Below, in pieces: positions 1 to 8,407 of a DNA stretch of 64,000 nucleotides. The notes below the pieces were generated by a model that saw nothing but the letters and a program-made list of their open reading frames with translations, made no database searches and was not told the origin of the DNA. The translations under genes and the position numbers were made by a program. Source of the DNA: Methylobacterium mesophilicum SR1.6/6. GTDB lineage: Bacteria; Pseudomonadota; Alphaproteobacteria; Rhizobiales; Beijerinckiaceae. Position 1 is the stretch's first letter; each line of letters begins with the position of its first letter. The stretch spans positions 3,677,447-3,741,446 of the forward strand of contig NZ_CP043538.1 in the NCBI RefSeq assembly GCF_000364445.2, read 5' to 3'.

Positions 1-71
<71 letters not shown>

Positions 72-88
72 AAACAAGCTCGAACGAA

Positions 89-121
89 GCCCGCCGCGCC
101 CATAAGCGCGGCGGGCTTTTT
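89..121 (+). terminator. Intrinsic terminator after tRNA-fMet
   Basis: An 11-bp perfect GC stem (89-99 with 106-116, GCCCGCCGCGC / GCGCGGCGGGC) is followed directly by TTTTT at 117-121. It lies 18 bp downstream of the tRNA CCA end and would end the tRNA transcript. Confidence 0.9.
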
Positions 122-321
122 CGTGCGCCACCGCTGTCAAGCTCAACCAATTCGATATCCGCTCCTGGCAGGGGAGGGGGCAAGCCCGAGCTCATTCGCC
201 TGCCTTCCACGAACAATTCCAGGCCAGAGCCACCTCGATGTGGTCCGCCTGAGATATGGCCTGCGGCCAGAACTGAGGGTCCCCCGGATCTTGGTCCGGC
301 CGAAAGGTGAGCTTCCGGGTC

Positions 322-432
322 TCATTCGGCGGCTTGCAGGGCCGCCACCAAGGCGAATTCCTGGGGCGTCCGCCACCCCAGGGCTGTGTGAGGACGGCTC
401 TCGTTGGACTGCCGCCGCCACGTCTCGATCTT
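322..432 (-). mobile_element. IS3-family transposase OrfB, 3-prime remnant
   Basis: On the minus strand this stretch translates to the last ~35 residues of an IS3-type transposase: IETWRRQSNESRPHTALGWR, then TPQEF and a stop. The NESRPH-ALG-TPxEF pattern is the usual end of the integrase core in IS3 elements. The rest of the transposase and the ends of the element are not recognisable here. It abuts the truncated gene at 433-709, so it probably marks the site of an old insertion and deletion. Confidence 0.8.
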
Positions 433-709
433 GCTCGACTGCGGGCATATCCGCACAGACTAGTCGCGTCACAAACGGCGTCAGGTGCTGCCGCTGCGTG
501 TCCGTCGCCATATCGTTCAGATGCAGCGCGAGCTGGCAGATTGGCCGGGAGAAGCTGGGCGGCATCGAGTTGACCGAACGGATGGGTCGATAACGAAACC
601 CGGCCGCCAAGACTGCCGCCTCGTTGATGCAAGTGCCTCCGTCCGGCTCGAGGAAGGAATGCGAGCCCCGGAGAAGCTTCCAGCTCGGGATATGATCGAA
701 GTCGCTCAT
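433..709 (-). pseudogene. Truncated hypothetical gene cut by IS remnant
   Basis: Reading from ATG at 709, the product begins MSDFDHIPSWKLLRGSHSF and continues with TCINEAA-AAGFRYR and FSRPICQLALHLND for about 90 residues. It then runs into sequence of the IS3 remnant. I recall this N-terminus as a conserved hypothetical protein of Methylobacterium and relatives, often several times longer; that recollection is unverified. The function is unknown. The frame stays open past the junction, so a fusion peptide could be made. Confidence 0.55.
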
Positions 710-909
710 GGTGGCTAACTCCGTAGCCGCCCCCCGGCCGAGCCTCCTCCTAAGCACCGACATCCTCAACCGCTCGAATATGGCAGATTACTGCCAAGCT
801 TTCGGCTGCATCCGTGTTTGTGATACGGATCACAGAAGGGCATGAGCAAATCACTAAGCTTTCCGACATCGGAGCGGATGAACCGCTCGGCGATACATTG
901 GAGAGCGTG

Positions 910-1281
910 ATGATCAGCAAGACCTTCAAGTCCGTGCTCGCTGCTGCCGCCATCGCGGCTCCGGTCGGTATGGTTGTGGCAACCGACGCGCTCGCCTTTG
1001 GCGGCCACTTCGGTGGGGGCGGCTTCGGCGGTGGTCACTTTGGCGGCGGTGGCTTCAGTGGCGCGCATCCCGGCGGTGGTGGGCACCCGGGTGGGGGTGG
1101 CGGCCTCGGCGGTCATCCCAGCGGCGGTGGTGGTTTCGGCAGGGGCGGCTTCGGCGGCCGTCGGTTCGGCGGTGGGTTCGTCGGGTACGGCTATGGTCCC
1201 AGCGTCGTCTATGTGGGCCGTGGCTGCGACTACGGCTTCCACTTCAGCAACTCCTGGGGACGCTGCATCCCGAACGACTGA
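910..1281 (+). CDS. Glycine-rich secreted small protein
   Basis: 123 residues. An N-terminal signal peptide (MISKTFKSVLAAAAIAAPVG to about residue 31) is followed by a low-complexity block of GGHFGG, GGGGF and HPGGGG repeats. The end is a compact motif, CDYGFHFSNSWGRCIP, with two cysteines. The start is placed at 910 because GGAG lies six bases before it. Such Gly-rich exported proteins are common in Methylobacterium; the C-terminal Cys-x(n)-WGRC form also occurs in the gene near 62.8 kb. No enzymatic role can be inferred; a cell-surface or matrix role is plausible. Confidence 0.82.
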   Translation: MISKTFKSVLAAAAIAAPVGMVVATDALAFGGHFGGGGFGGGHFGGGGFSGAHPGGGGHPGGGGGLGGHPSGGGGFGRGGFGGRRFGGGFVGYGYGPSVVYVGRGCDYGFHFSNSWGRCIPND

Positions 1282-1570
1282 GTGCGGATGGGCCCGATCC
1301 GCGACATGATCCAGCCGAGCGCTTCTTCACGGCGCTCGGCCTCCCTGCCCGCACCAGATGCGCGAGCGGCGATCGTGAGGGCTTGCGCAAGTTCACGCTA
1401 CAGTCTCACGAAAACTTGATTGCCTCGCCGTACATCAAGTTTTCGCTCTGAGACATGCAGTATACCAGCCGCAAACACTGAATTCTTCAATGCGTGTACC
1501 CCCTTTGGAGGACGTTCGGTTACGCTTTCGAGCGTACCGTCTGCCCGCTGGTCACAGAGGAGCGACGAAA

Positions 1571-1735
1571 ATGGTCAACGACGGCCCCCCTATCAAATTC
1601 GTTGCGATCTGGGGCGTGTTCGCCCTTCTGATGCTGCTGGGTCAGACGCAGCTCACCAGCTATGGGTCAAGCATTGCGATGGTTGACCAGCCGGATCTAG
1701 ACGCCGAGCCCTTCATGGTGGCCGCGCTGAACTGA
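1571..1735 (+). CDS. Small single-pass membrane protein
   Basis: 54 residues beginning MVNDGPPIKFVAIWGVFALL. One hydrophobic helix covers about residues 8-23, followed by a polar tail rich in Asp and Gln. An AGAGGAG Shine-Dalgarno-like run precedes the ATG by 8-9 bases and supports this start. The gene stands alone. Unrecognised. Confidence 0.55.
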   Translation: MVNDGPPIKFVAIWGVFALLMLLGQTQLTSYGSSIAMVDQPDLDAEPFMVAALN

Positions 1736-1858
1736 CGATCGGCACCCGGCAAAACGGGAACCGTTTCCGTTTTCCAGAAGTGAGACCGTTTCTCTTTTGG
1801 CTGCCGAGACGTTGGCTACGTGCATCGGCGGTGGGATGCGCTGATCTCCACGTCCGTC

Positions 1859-2200
1859 CTAGTCACCTCTCCCCGAGGCTAGGGGCGGACGTGGATGCCT
1901 GACGCCACTTATGTGGGATGACCCTATGGTCGCCCGGACCTGTGCAACCTGCGGCGGTTCGGGGATCCCGAGCCGGGCGCCGATCTGCTGGTGGATGTCG
2001 AGCCAGCGCCGGGCGGCAATCACTCGATGAGGGCCGGCGATGTCGAGGCCATGGCGCTCGACACGGCGGTGAGCAGCTTCGAGTCGCCGGTTCAGCCATC
2101 GTACCCGTGCCAGCAGGATCATGAACCGAGCGGTATCGCACCAGGATCGGCGCTGGGCGGCAACGGCGATCTCAGGACGCTTGGGGAAGGCGGTCGGCAT
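1859..2200 (-). CDS. Unrecognised Arg-rich open frame
   Basis: 113 residues, rich in Arg, Ala and His, with a helical central part (RVRWLNRRLEAAHRRVERHG). Upstream, at 2172-2656, two further minus-strand frames appear in different phases and look like pieces of one decayed reading frame. This may be the last piece of a degenerate gene. No family is recognised and coding status is uncertain. Confidence 0.3.
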   Translation of the reverse strand: MPTAFPKRPEIAVAAQRRSWCDTARFMILLARVRWLNRRLEAAHRRVERHGLDIAGPHRVIAARRWLDIHQQIGARLGIPEPPQVAQVRATIGSSHISGVRHPRPPLASGRGD

Positions 2201-2674
2201 CAGCGCACCTTGGCGGAATCGAGGGGCGCCAAGCCGGTCGCCGCCACGATGTTCCCACGGGCCCCCAGCGCAGCGGCTCCACCGCGATTGCAGTCGCTTC
2301 GGCGCGCAGAGCCGACGTCGAGTCGGCCGTCACCTCCAGCAGTGCGGCCTCGCGCGCCGCCCCCTCGCGGTCTTCGACATTCTCGCACTCAGGCGATGTG
2401 CTGGGCTCTGGCACGCCCGGCAGCAGGGCTCCGATCTCCTCGTAGCCGTTCAGCAGATCAAATTCGCCACCCGCAGCTCGCGTTCGACGTCTTCATGGAG
2501 TGTCCTCGACGGATCATCGTTGCCGGCATTGGAAGGCTGGATCTCCGGCATTGGGGCGAGCGGTGTATCGAAGACAGCGCGCGCCTCGACGCCCTGAGCC
2601 TCATTCAGCCCAGGGCGCCGCAGGAAAGCTCTGACTGAGCGGATCACCGCCCGCACAGCCGGCTCCTAGGATGC
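2201..2674. other. Probable decayed coding region
   Basis: No intact gene is convincing. On the minus strand, frames at 2172-2414 and 2450-2656 are each open and have coding-like composition. At about 2455 one frame stops (ANLIC) while a neighbouring frame continues as EFDLLNGYEEIGALLPGVPE, which suggests a frameshift. The stretch lies directly downstream of the Hint-domain gene on the same strand. Confidence 0.35.
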
Positions 2675-3988
2675 TTACGCCGCCAACAGCGCCGCCCAAA
2701 TTCCTGCTGCGTCGATCTGCTTGGCACACACCAGCGTTCCGTCAGCTGAGCGACGTACCTCGACAATGTGTGGCACGCCCGAAACCAGCCGCACGTCCAA
2801 CCCGAGGTCAAAGCCGACCCGGCCGTCGCCGATGCCAGCCGTGGCGAGGTCGGCGCGGTACTCGCTGGCAACGGTGAACGCCACCACGGCCCCGTCCACC
2901 ATCACGTCCAGGCACATTGGAGCGTCAGGCTGCGCCGTGTTCTGCGCCCAGCCGCCCACATGCAGCAGACCATCGGCTCCAACCAAGCACCGATCCAGCC
3001 ATGCTCGCACAGGGCCCAAGTCAGTAGTCTCGCCCGACGAGATGGCGCGACGGGCCAAGCGTCCGCGCAACGCGGCAAGCTCGGGGCCGAGTTCGGCGCG
3101 TGGGGCATAGGGCACGGGCCTTGTGCCAGCGTCGAGAGCTTGGACACCGTCGAAGCCAGCGCGCACCCCCGGAGCGGCCAGGAAGCTCTCGGCAGCCGCG
3201 CCCTCGGCCACGAGCAGGTCATGGCTGTCGAGTTCGACGTGCCAGTAGGTGAGATCGGCCACAGGCTCGCCGCGGGTGATGCTGGTGCCATTGACGAGAT
3301 GACCGGCGGCCACGAAGAGGCCGTCGAGCCACAAGCAATGGTCAGGGGAAACGAGCAGGTCGCGGGCGGGCACGCCTTCGGAAAGGCCACCGGCCCTGAT
3401 CCGCACTGGGCGCTCAGCCTGAGGGGCGGACAGACCAGGGTGGGCGCGGCTGCCGATCCAGCGGATCGGGCGATGTTGACCGGAGACGGTCACGACCAGA
3501 TCGCCAATCGCCAAGTCTTCGACCGCGACCTGTCCCCGTTCTGTGAGGAGGTGCGTACCAGTGCAATAGCATGGCGTTGTGTTGCTGGGACCGGACCAAC
3601 TTCCGAGCGTATTATCGTCGGCGGTAAAGCGCGTCCGTGTTGCACCTGCTGGGGGGTTCGATCCATAAAGCCGCGTGTTGGATAGAACGTACCGGTAATT
3701 TCCAGCCTGAGTGTTTCCGGGCGGAATATCCGTACTGGTGAACTGTATCATGTTCGGGTTGTCGTACTGGGTCGCGGTCAAAGTTGCTGACCTATTCGCG
3801 TACCCAGCCGGCGCGTCCGCTCCGTAATGCAGGGTGACTGTGTCTCCCGGAGACCTGACTTGGCCTGAAACGAAGACCGAGTAGGTAGATGCATCATCGA
3901 TTTGAAATGAAGAGGCCGCTCTGCCGTCATCCGTTCCAAAAAATCCCGCGTTGTAAGCGGTGTTGTTGAAAATATAAGGAAGCGGCAT
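2675..3988 (-). CDS. Hint-domain (Hedgehog/intein-type) protein
   Basis: 437 residues in three parts. The N-terminal ~135 residues are a polar, beta-rich segment (GDTVTLHYG, ANRSATLTATQYDN). Next comes a Hint module beginning PCYCTGTHLLTERGQVAVED (Cys140, Cys142) and containing SPDHCLWLDG and YWHVELDSHDLLVAEG near residues 214-265. About 170 residues follow that resemble the tail seen in alphaproteobacterial Hint-domain secretory proteins. Hint domains carry out self-cleavage or ester formation at the Cys; this bacterial class is often in large exported proteins, but partner and substrate here are unknown. GGGGGGAAT lies before ATG 3988. No signal peptide is visible. Confidence 0.82.
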   Translation of the reverse strand: MPLPYIFNNTAYNAGFFGTDDGRAASSFQIDDASTYSVFVSGQVRSPGDTVTLHYGADAPAGYANRSATLTATQYDNPNMIQFTSTDIPPGNTQAGNYRYVLSNTRLYGSNPPAGATRTRFTADDNTLGSWSGPSNTTPCYCTGTHLLTERGQVAVEDLAIGDLVVTVSGQHRPIRWIGSRAHPGLSAPQAERPVRIRAGGLSEGVPARDLLVSPDHCLWLDGLFVAAGHLVNGTSITRGEPVADLTYWHVELDSHDLLVAEGAAAESFLAAPGVRAGFDGVQALDAGTRPVPYAPRAELGPELAALRGRLARRAISSGETTDLGPVRAWLDRCLVGADGLLHVGGWAQNTAQPDAPMCLDVMVDGAVVAFTVASEYRADLATAGIGDGRVGFDLGLDVRLVSGVPHIVEVRRSADGTLVCAKQIDAAGIWAALLAA

Positions 3989-4360
3989 TGGTTATTCCCC
4001 CCGATTAAAAAGCCGATTTTCTCGTTTTGCCTAAAAATATAGCTGGGATACGATCCAGAACGCAGTAGTTCGAGCATTTCAGCTCGTAATATCGTGCTTT
4101 TCTGATCCAGCCCAATCATAGGCACAAAAGCACTCATGACTTAAAGGTTCGGAACGCACAATAGAGCAAACGTTTCTCATCGTGGTCTTTTTGATCTGTT
4201 TTCAAGTTTGGATTGATCATGTAACAGTCGAGCAACACTTCCTAATAGCAATGGTTGGAAAAGGATTTTTTGGCTTCGCAGGGCAGGATAATTCGGCAAT
4301 GCACTTGACCGTACTTGCAAGTGACACGAGCGCCGATCCCCCTGACCTCGCCGAACAGGC
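3989..4360. other. AT-richer intergenic region
   Basis: Base composition is clearly lower in GC than the neighbouring genes. It should hold the promoter of the minus-strand Hint gene near 3990-4150. No supported gene is seen; the minus frame reaching 4137 overlaps the Hint gene and has no family resemblance. Confidence 0.4.
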
Positions 4361-4507
4361 TCAGGGGCATGCTCGTTCGAGGAATTCAAGGAGCGGCGTG
4401 CCGGCTGCCGCAATGACGTTGCCGCGCCCGCGCCGGGGCAGGATCTGCGCCTCGGGCAACGTTCCAGCCGGAGCCTTGGACAGGGCGGTCTTGGTCGCAT
4501 CGGCCAT
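4361..4507 (-). pseudogene. Remnant carrying the GRGNVIAAAG tail motif
   Basis: 48 residues from ATG 4507, ending RRGRGNVIAAAGTPLLEFLE. The end matches the C-terminus of the products at 4898-5293 and 30671-31096 (GRGNV-AAAG-x-x-L). The N-terminal part (MADATKTALSKAP) does not match them. It is either a very short member of that family or the 3-prime relic of a third copy. Confidence 0.45.
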
Positions 4508-4660
4508 CAGTGACGCGCCGGCTGCACCGCGCCGCGAACGAAAGGCACGAATTTTCGCTAACCCAATTTTAACCGTTGCTTCAGTTCTGATTGAACTTTC
4601 AGATTGCAATTTGAATAGTACTGCAACTTATAGGGAGCGCAAACGAGGAGGAGGTACATC

Positions 4661-5002
4661 GTGCCCCATTGCATTTTCGTTCGCGAATACAACGGCTTAG
4701 AAGCACGTCCACCTGTCATGCTGGCCTATGATATTCCCAAACGCGACGATGCGGATGCACTCGTTCAAAGCATTGCGCGGTCTTACCGCACCAATGGCAT
4801 CGATGACCGCAAGCACGTTCATTGGTTCTACCATGGAGACAAGCGGCACGAGATCTATACGTGGCCGCAAAGCCAAAGTGTTGCCGCAGCCGCCAGTTCA
4901 TCCACTCATCAGGTCGGGGAGCGCTGCGCCAGCCGCCGCAAGCACGTTCCCGCGCCCACCCCACGGAAGCGGCGGCAGACCCTCCACCGCCAGTTCGTGT
5001 AG
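4661..5002 (+). CDS. Hypothetical protein, 3-prime end reads into the opposite gene
   Basis: 113 residues from GTG 4661, preceded by a strong GAGGAGGAGGT ribosome site. The first ~68 residues (VREYNGLEARPP, YDIPKRDDADALVQSIARSY, HWFYHGDKRHEIYTWPQ) look like a compact folded domain. The last ~45 residues are read antisense through the end of the minus-strand gene at 4898-5293. The gene has therefore probably lost its own 3-prime end where cluster A was inserted. Function unknown. Confidence 0.55.
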   Translation: MPHCIFVREYNGLEARPPVMLAYDIPKRDDADALVQSIARSYRTNGIDDRKHVHWFYHGDKRHEIYTWPQSQSVAAAASSSTHQVGERCASRRKHVPAPTPRKRRQTLHRQFV

Positions 5003-5293
5003 CGTCGTTTCGCTCACCTCCTCCTCGCGATCCTGATCGCCACCGCGCATGTCGACGACCTGCGAGCCGCCGGTGTTCCCGGGTGCGCCCAGGGACGGCT
5101 CGGTGTCGTCACCGTCCTCGAGATCCGGGCAGCCGTCCATCCCGTTCAGCACGGCGTTGAAGTGGTCGGCTACGTCGAGGGCGGCTTGCACGCCGGCCTC
5201 GAGCTGAGCTCGCAGTTCGGCGCTTGCCAGCGGCTCCGGGCTCTCTGGCGCATTCGGCTTCGGGCGCGGTGCGAAGGTCAGAACATCGCCCAT
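4898..5293 (-). CDS. Cluster A: MGDVLTF-family acidic protein
   Basis: 131 residues. The N-terminus is MGDVLTFAPRPKP, followed by a helical block (ELRAQLEAGVQAALDVADHF), an acidic linker with SQVV-MRGGD, and the end LPWGGRGNVLAAAGAALPDL. It is a clear paralog of 30671-31096 in cluster B, matching over the whole length. It starts 2 bp after the stop of the gene at 5296-5817, so it is translationally linked. The function is not known. The position after a MSKPELVAFI protein is the same in both clusters. Confidence 0.7.
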   Translation of the reverse strand: MGDVLTFAPRPKPNAPESPEPLASAELRAQLEAGVQAALDVADHFNAVLNGMDGCPDLEDGDDTEPSLGAPGNTGGSQVVDMRGGDQDREEEVSETTLHELAVEGLPPLPWGGRGNVLAAAGAALPDLMSG

Positions 5294-5295
5294 GG

Positions 5296-5817
5296 TCAGG
5301 CTCCTACCTTCTTGGCGTCCTGTTCGAGCTGGTATGTCGCGCCGGCCACAAGGAACCGGGCCCGCGCCACGTCGAGCAGCTTCGCCCAGCCCTGCAGGTT
5401 CTCCCGCGCGTCGTCGATGGCCTTGTACAGGGTCTCGTCGACGCCTTCCCCACCCCCGGCGGCTTCGCGGATGAAGGCGACCAACTCGGGCTTGCTCATC
5501 CGCAGCGTCTTGTCGGCGAAGTGCATCCCGAGCGCCTGATTGCAGAACGTCTCGGCCCATTCCTGCGGGCTGCGGAGCGGCACGTCGGAGAAGTCGTAGG
5601 TGGGACGGTCGAGGGACGCGGCACCCTCCACCGTCAATGGGGTGCCGTCCTCGGCCGCCTGAGCAGGCTCGGTCGGATCGGCTGCTGGCCCGGCTTCCGG
5701 CTCGGCTGACCGAGGGCACTGGCTCCCACGATCCGGCACGAGGATGCCGACGACGGTGCCTACGATCTTCTCGCGCAGGTTCTCCTCACGGTTGGGGCCG
5801 TCGCTGGCGTACAGCAT
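5296..5817 (-). CDS. Cluster A: MSKPELVAFI-family protein with altered N-terminus
   Basis: 173 residues from ATG 5817. Residues ~85-170 (QALGMHFADKTLRMSKPELV, then AGATYQLEQDAK) parallel residues 5-80 of the product at 29897-30580, including RMSKPELVAFI, LxGWxKLLDxARxR and a VAG-Y/S segment. The N-terminal half is unrelated to copy B. It runs in frame from sequence that is the 3-prime part of the gene starting at 6029, so deletion or recombination seems to have fused two genes. No clear ribosome site precedes 5817. Function unknown. Confidence 0.55.
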   Translation of the reverse strand: MLYASDGPNREENLREKIVGTVVGILVPDRGSQCPRSAEPEAGPAADPTEPAQAAEDGTPLTVEGAASLDRPTYDFSDVPLRSPQEWAETFCNQALGMHFADKTLRMSKPELVAFIREAAGGGEGVDETLYKAIDDARENLQGWAKLLDVARARFLVAGATYQLEQDAKKVGA

Positions 5818-6029
5818 GCCGGCCGTGTCGAGGACGCGCAGAGACCGGCTATGCGCGGCGTCGGGGCGAACGGGGGCACGGCCTGCCAGGGCTCGATCGC
5901 GCCCGGCTGCTGCTCGTCCGGCAGATTGTGGTAGCGGTGATCCGGCGGAGGGTTGCGGCGGCCGGTGCGGGCGCTGGTGCTGCGGACCGGAACGGGCTGT
6001 TTGAAATTCGGGATACGGGCATGGGTCAT
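5818..6029 (-). pseudogene. Cluster A: frameshifted copy of the MTHARIPNF gene
   Basis: From ATG 6029 the frame encodes MTHARIPNFKQPVPVRSTSA and on to EPWQAV, nearly identical to the product at 29153-29434. About 55 residues in, one base is missing relative to copy B (17 versus 18 bases between GCCGTG and the next conserved block). The matching continuation (AHSRSLRVLDTAG) is then read in the frame of the downstream gene. The hydrophobic C-terminus present in copy B is lost. Confidence 0.7.
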
Positions 6030-6211
6030 CGTTCGGGCTCGAGAGGGCTCGTGTGGGTCGGCTCGGTGGTGAAGGGGTGCGCCGCGCTGGCGCGGGTCAG
6101 GCCCGCAACGCGGGATGCGGGGATCGCGGGAAAGCGGGCCGCATGGAGACGCACAACATCCGCCCGCCCGGCCCGCCGGCGTAGGTCGTCTTGTGCCCCT
6201 TCTGCCTCGCC

Positions 6212-6400
6212 CTACGGTGTCATCCAATCCACGAACAGCAGATAAGCGACTGAGATCGCCAGGGCGGCCAGAAAAGCGAGGCCGCCCAAGCCGATCGGGT
6301 CGTCACTCGATGGCATGCTCACGCCTGTCAGGGCGCCGCATCTACGGCAAAGCCGATCTGTTCCTCTGAGGGGAAGGCCGCACGTCCTGCATTTCGGCAT
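6212..6400 (-). CDS. Zinc-ribbon single-pass membrane protein
   Basis: 62 residues. The N-terminus carries two CxxC pairs (CRTCGLPLRG and CRRCG), a classical zinc ribbon. Residues ~37-58 (LGGLAFLAALAISVAYLLF) form one membrane helix. Such small ribbon-plus-helix proteins are widespread and of unknown role. It stands alone between the cluster A promoter region and the gene at 6428. Confidence 0.7.
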   Translation of the reverse strand: MPKCRTCGLPLRGTDRLCRRCGALTGVSMPSSDDPIGLGGLAFLAALAISVAYLLFVDWMTP

Positions 6401-6427
6401 GGCTCGGCCTCGAGGCAGAATTCGCGC

Positions 6428-6667
6428 CTAGCGGTCGGCGATAATTCCGCGGCTTACTGCAAAGTGAACCAGATCGGCATCCGTCATCAGGAAGTCACCG
6501 AGCTGCCAGTGTTGAAAATCGTCGCCGTACGGCACGACTTTGGTTCCCTGCGCCCGTAGGGCCGCCAAAGCATCCTGAACGAGAGGATGATTAGAAGCCC
6601 GTTGTCGTTTCTTGCCGACCAAACCCTTCGTCCGTCGAATGAGCGCGAAAAGGGCGTCAGCAGTCAT
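6428..6667 (-). CDS. Hypothetical protein, 79 aa
   Basis: Begins MTADALFALIRRTKGLVGKK and continues with a soluble alpha/beta-like pattern (DALAALRAQGTKVVPYGDD, DADLVHFAVSRGII). No domain is recognised. The frame is well formed and composition matches coding DNA in the region. It ends 27 bp upstream of the zinc-ribbon gene on the same strand, so the two could share a transcript. Confidence 0.55.
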   Translation of the reverse strand: MTADALFALIRRTKGLVGKKRQRASNHPLVQDALAALRAQGTKVVPYGDDFQHWQLGDFLMTDADLVHFAVSRGIIADR

Positions 6668-7254
6668 CGGACTCGCTCCCCATCAGCAAAGCAAGCGGGA
6701 TTATATGACGGCTTGCAGAGATCGAAAACTAAATTTGATAGCTCTCGGTGCGAAAACTGCATTCACATAATGTCCCGAGAGAATTCCCGCTTTAGGACTC
6801 TCTGTGTTCCAACCTATCACGGCGGCCGCCCCTCCCTCGGCGGCAGATCCAATCCACGAATTGCTGCGCCCCTAGGATTTAACGACCCGTCAGCCCTGCG
6901 AGATCGGCCTTCTATGGGCGATTGGGGCCCCGAACCCTTGAGCGTCAGCAGAGCAGCGCCGGGCCGTTATACGGTCGGTACCGGCGCGGCCTCGCCGTCG
7001 CGGTCGCACGGGGTCCGCTCCTGTTCCTCGGGACGGGTCCCGCTTAGCTTAGCTAAGCAGTCTGCTCATCGGCAGCCGGTGAACCTTGCTTGAGCGTGGC
7101 CGTTAGCGTGACAGGACGGGCGTTGATCGCTTCACCGCCAATCGTCTGGCTCGGCGGCGGGGGAGGGGGAGCTTTGCTTGCCTCCGCCGCCGCGTTCTCT
7201 GCATTCTGAGCAAGCCCGCCCGGCCGGCCGATACGGGTGGGCTTTTTCGTGCCC
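6668..7254. other. Intergenic region with palindrome and possible gene tail
   Basis: No intact gene is supported. A perfect 7-bp inverted repeat (GCTTAGC-TTA-GCTAAGC) lies at 7042-7058. On the plus strand, 7057-7209 is an open stretch reading VAVSVTGRALIASPPIVWLG to a stop. It ends just before a terminator hairpin at 7214-7247, so it could be the truncated 3-prime end of a former plus-strand gene. Confidence 0.4.
7214..7247 (+). terminator. Rho-independent terminator (plus strand)
   Basis: GCCCGCCC (7214-7221) pairs with GGGTGGGC (7235-7242, one G-T pair) and is followed by TTTTT. It serves plus-strand transcription, although no intact plus-strand gene precedes it. It also lies just past the stop of the minus-strand gene at 7255. 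Confidence 0.7.
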
Positions 7255-7470
7255 TCAGGCAGCTTGTCCAGACAGTTCGACGACCTCGCAGGTATCAGCC
7301 CGCTGCCGCCAGTCGACGATGCTAGCGGCCTGACAGAAACGCGCCTTGGCGGCGTCGGCTGCGGCTTCACCGTAGCTGGCGGGCACAATGCTCTGTTGCT
7401 GTATGATCCGGCGGTCGTGGCCGCGACCGTCCGAAACCGTCCTGTGGAAGGTGACGAGGAACGTACGCAT
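7255..7470 (-). CDS. Hypothetical protein, 71 aa
   Basis: Starts MRTFLVTFHRTVSDGRGHDR, then QQSIVPASYGEAAADAAKARF and WRQRADTCEVVELSG. The pattern (a beta strand followed by a helix with many Ala, plus a final strand) resembles the small strand-helix proteins of unknown function common in Methylobacterium. The longer frame upstream is rejected because the composition changes and this ATG begins a natural protein N-terminus. Confidence 0.55.
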   Translation of the reverse strand: MRTFLVTFHRTVSDGRGHDRRIIQQQSIVPASYGEAAADAAKARFCQAASIVDWRQRADTCEVVELSGQAA

Positions 7471-7854
7471 GGCGTGCACCCCGGTTCGAGTCGCCGGGCA
7501 GCTCAGAACTACGGACGACGCGCCGCTCCATCGGCTCGCACGAAGGCTCCTCGCCCCGCCATTCTCCGCCCCTTGCGCCCTGCGAGGACATGGAACGCCG
7601 GCAGAACATGACCGGAGTGGCAGTCCGTCCGCTCTCGGCTCAGACGGACTTCCAGGGCTGCAAAAGCACCCTCGCTTTGCACCTCCCGCGAGAACGTTGA
7701 GCCGGTACAAAGCCTATGTTTCCAAATGTAACTTACGTGTGCAAGCGCACACGGATGACGGTGGCATAAGGCATTTCTGGATCAATTGCGGACAACATGG
7801 ATTGGCACAAGCTTCAGGAGTATCCTGCCACATCAGTTTCGACGGGAGTCCAGC
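7471..7854. other. Intergenic region between divergent genes
   Basis: It lies between divergently transcribed genes at 7255-7470 (minus) and 7855-8133 (plus), so it should contain both promoters. A perfect hairpin CGTGTGC-AAGC-GCACACG is present at 7736-7753, about 100 bp before the plus-strand start. No gene is supported. Confidence 0.4.
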
Positions 7855-8133
7855 GTGAACAAGCTTGCCTTTACAGCCATCATTACTACGGCCTTGATCT
7901 CCCCCGTCTTCGCACAGGCCGTCATCGAGACGCCCACCAGCACCACGGTCATCGTGCCGCCCGGTGCGCCCGGCGTCGTCACGCGCCAGCCCGGATCGAC
8001 CGGAGACGAAGGTGCCGCGACCTACTCACCGACGGGTCGCGCTGCCGACGGCATTGCCACGGACTCGGCGGCTGCCGGCAACGAAGCACAGCCCTCACGT
8101 CTCGGTTCGACTGGCAGCGGCGGGGGCAAGTAA
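7855..8133 (+). CDS. Small secreted protein
   Basis: 92 residues from GTG 7855. The signal peptide (VNKLAFTAIITTALISPVFA) ends in a typical A-x-A cleavage region. The mature part is low-complexity, rich in Thr, Ser, Gly and Pro (TSTTVIVPPGAPGVV), with no cysteines. CGGGAG lies about 7 bases before the GTG. This start is preferred to the ATG at 7786 because only it gives a clean signal sequence. Function unknown, periplasmic or exported. Confidence 0.72.
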   Translation: MNKLAFTAIITTALISPVFAQAVIETPTSTTVIVPPGAPGVVTRQPGSTGDEGAATYSPTGRAADGIATDSAAAGNEAQPSRLGSTGSGGGK

Positions 8134-8407
8134 CCTCACTGCCGCACTCAGCCCACCCAGTTCGCCGCCGCGGACTTGTTCCAAGGCGGTGACCTGAGGT
8201 GAGACGGCGGCTGGCCTGCGGGCACGCCCTGCTAACCGCTCTTCCCGCATCCTGTACCTCGGGCCGCGTCGCGTACTCGGCCCCGGCCGTGAGGAACGGC
8301 ACCGAGCCCCTCCAGCCCGTGAGCAGATCGGGCGGCGGAGCCCTCATCCGTCTGCGCCGCGTGTCGGCCTCGTCTTGGCTACCTGCGAGCAGCCGTCCGG
8401 AGCTGTG

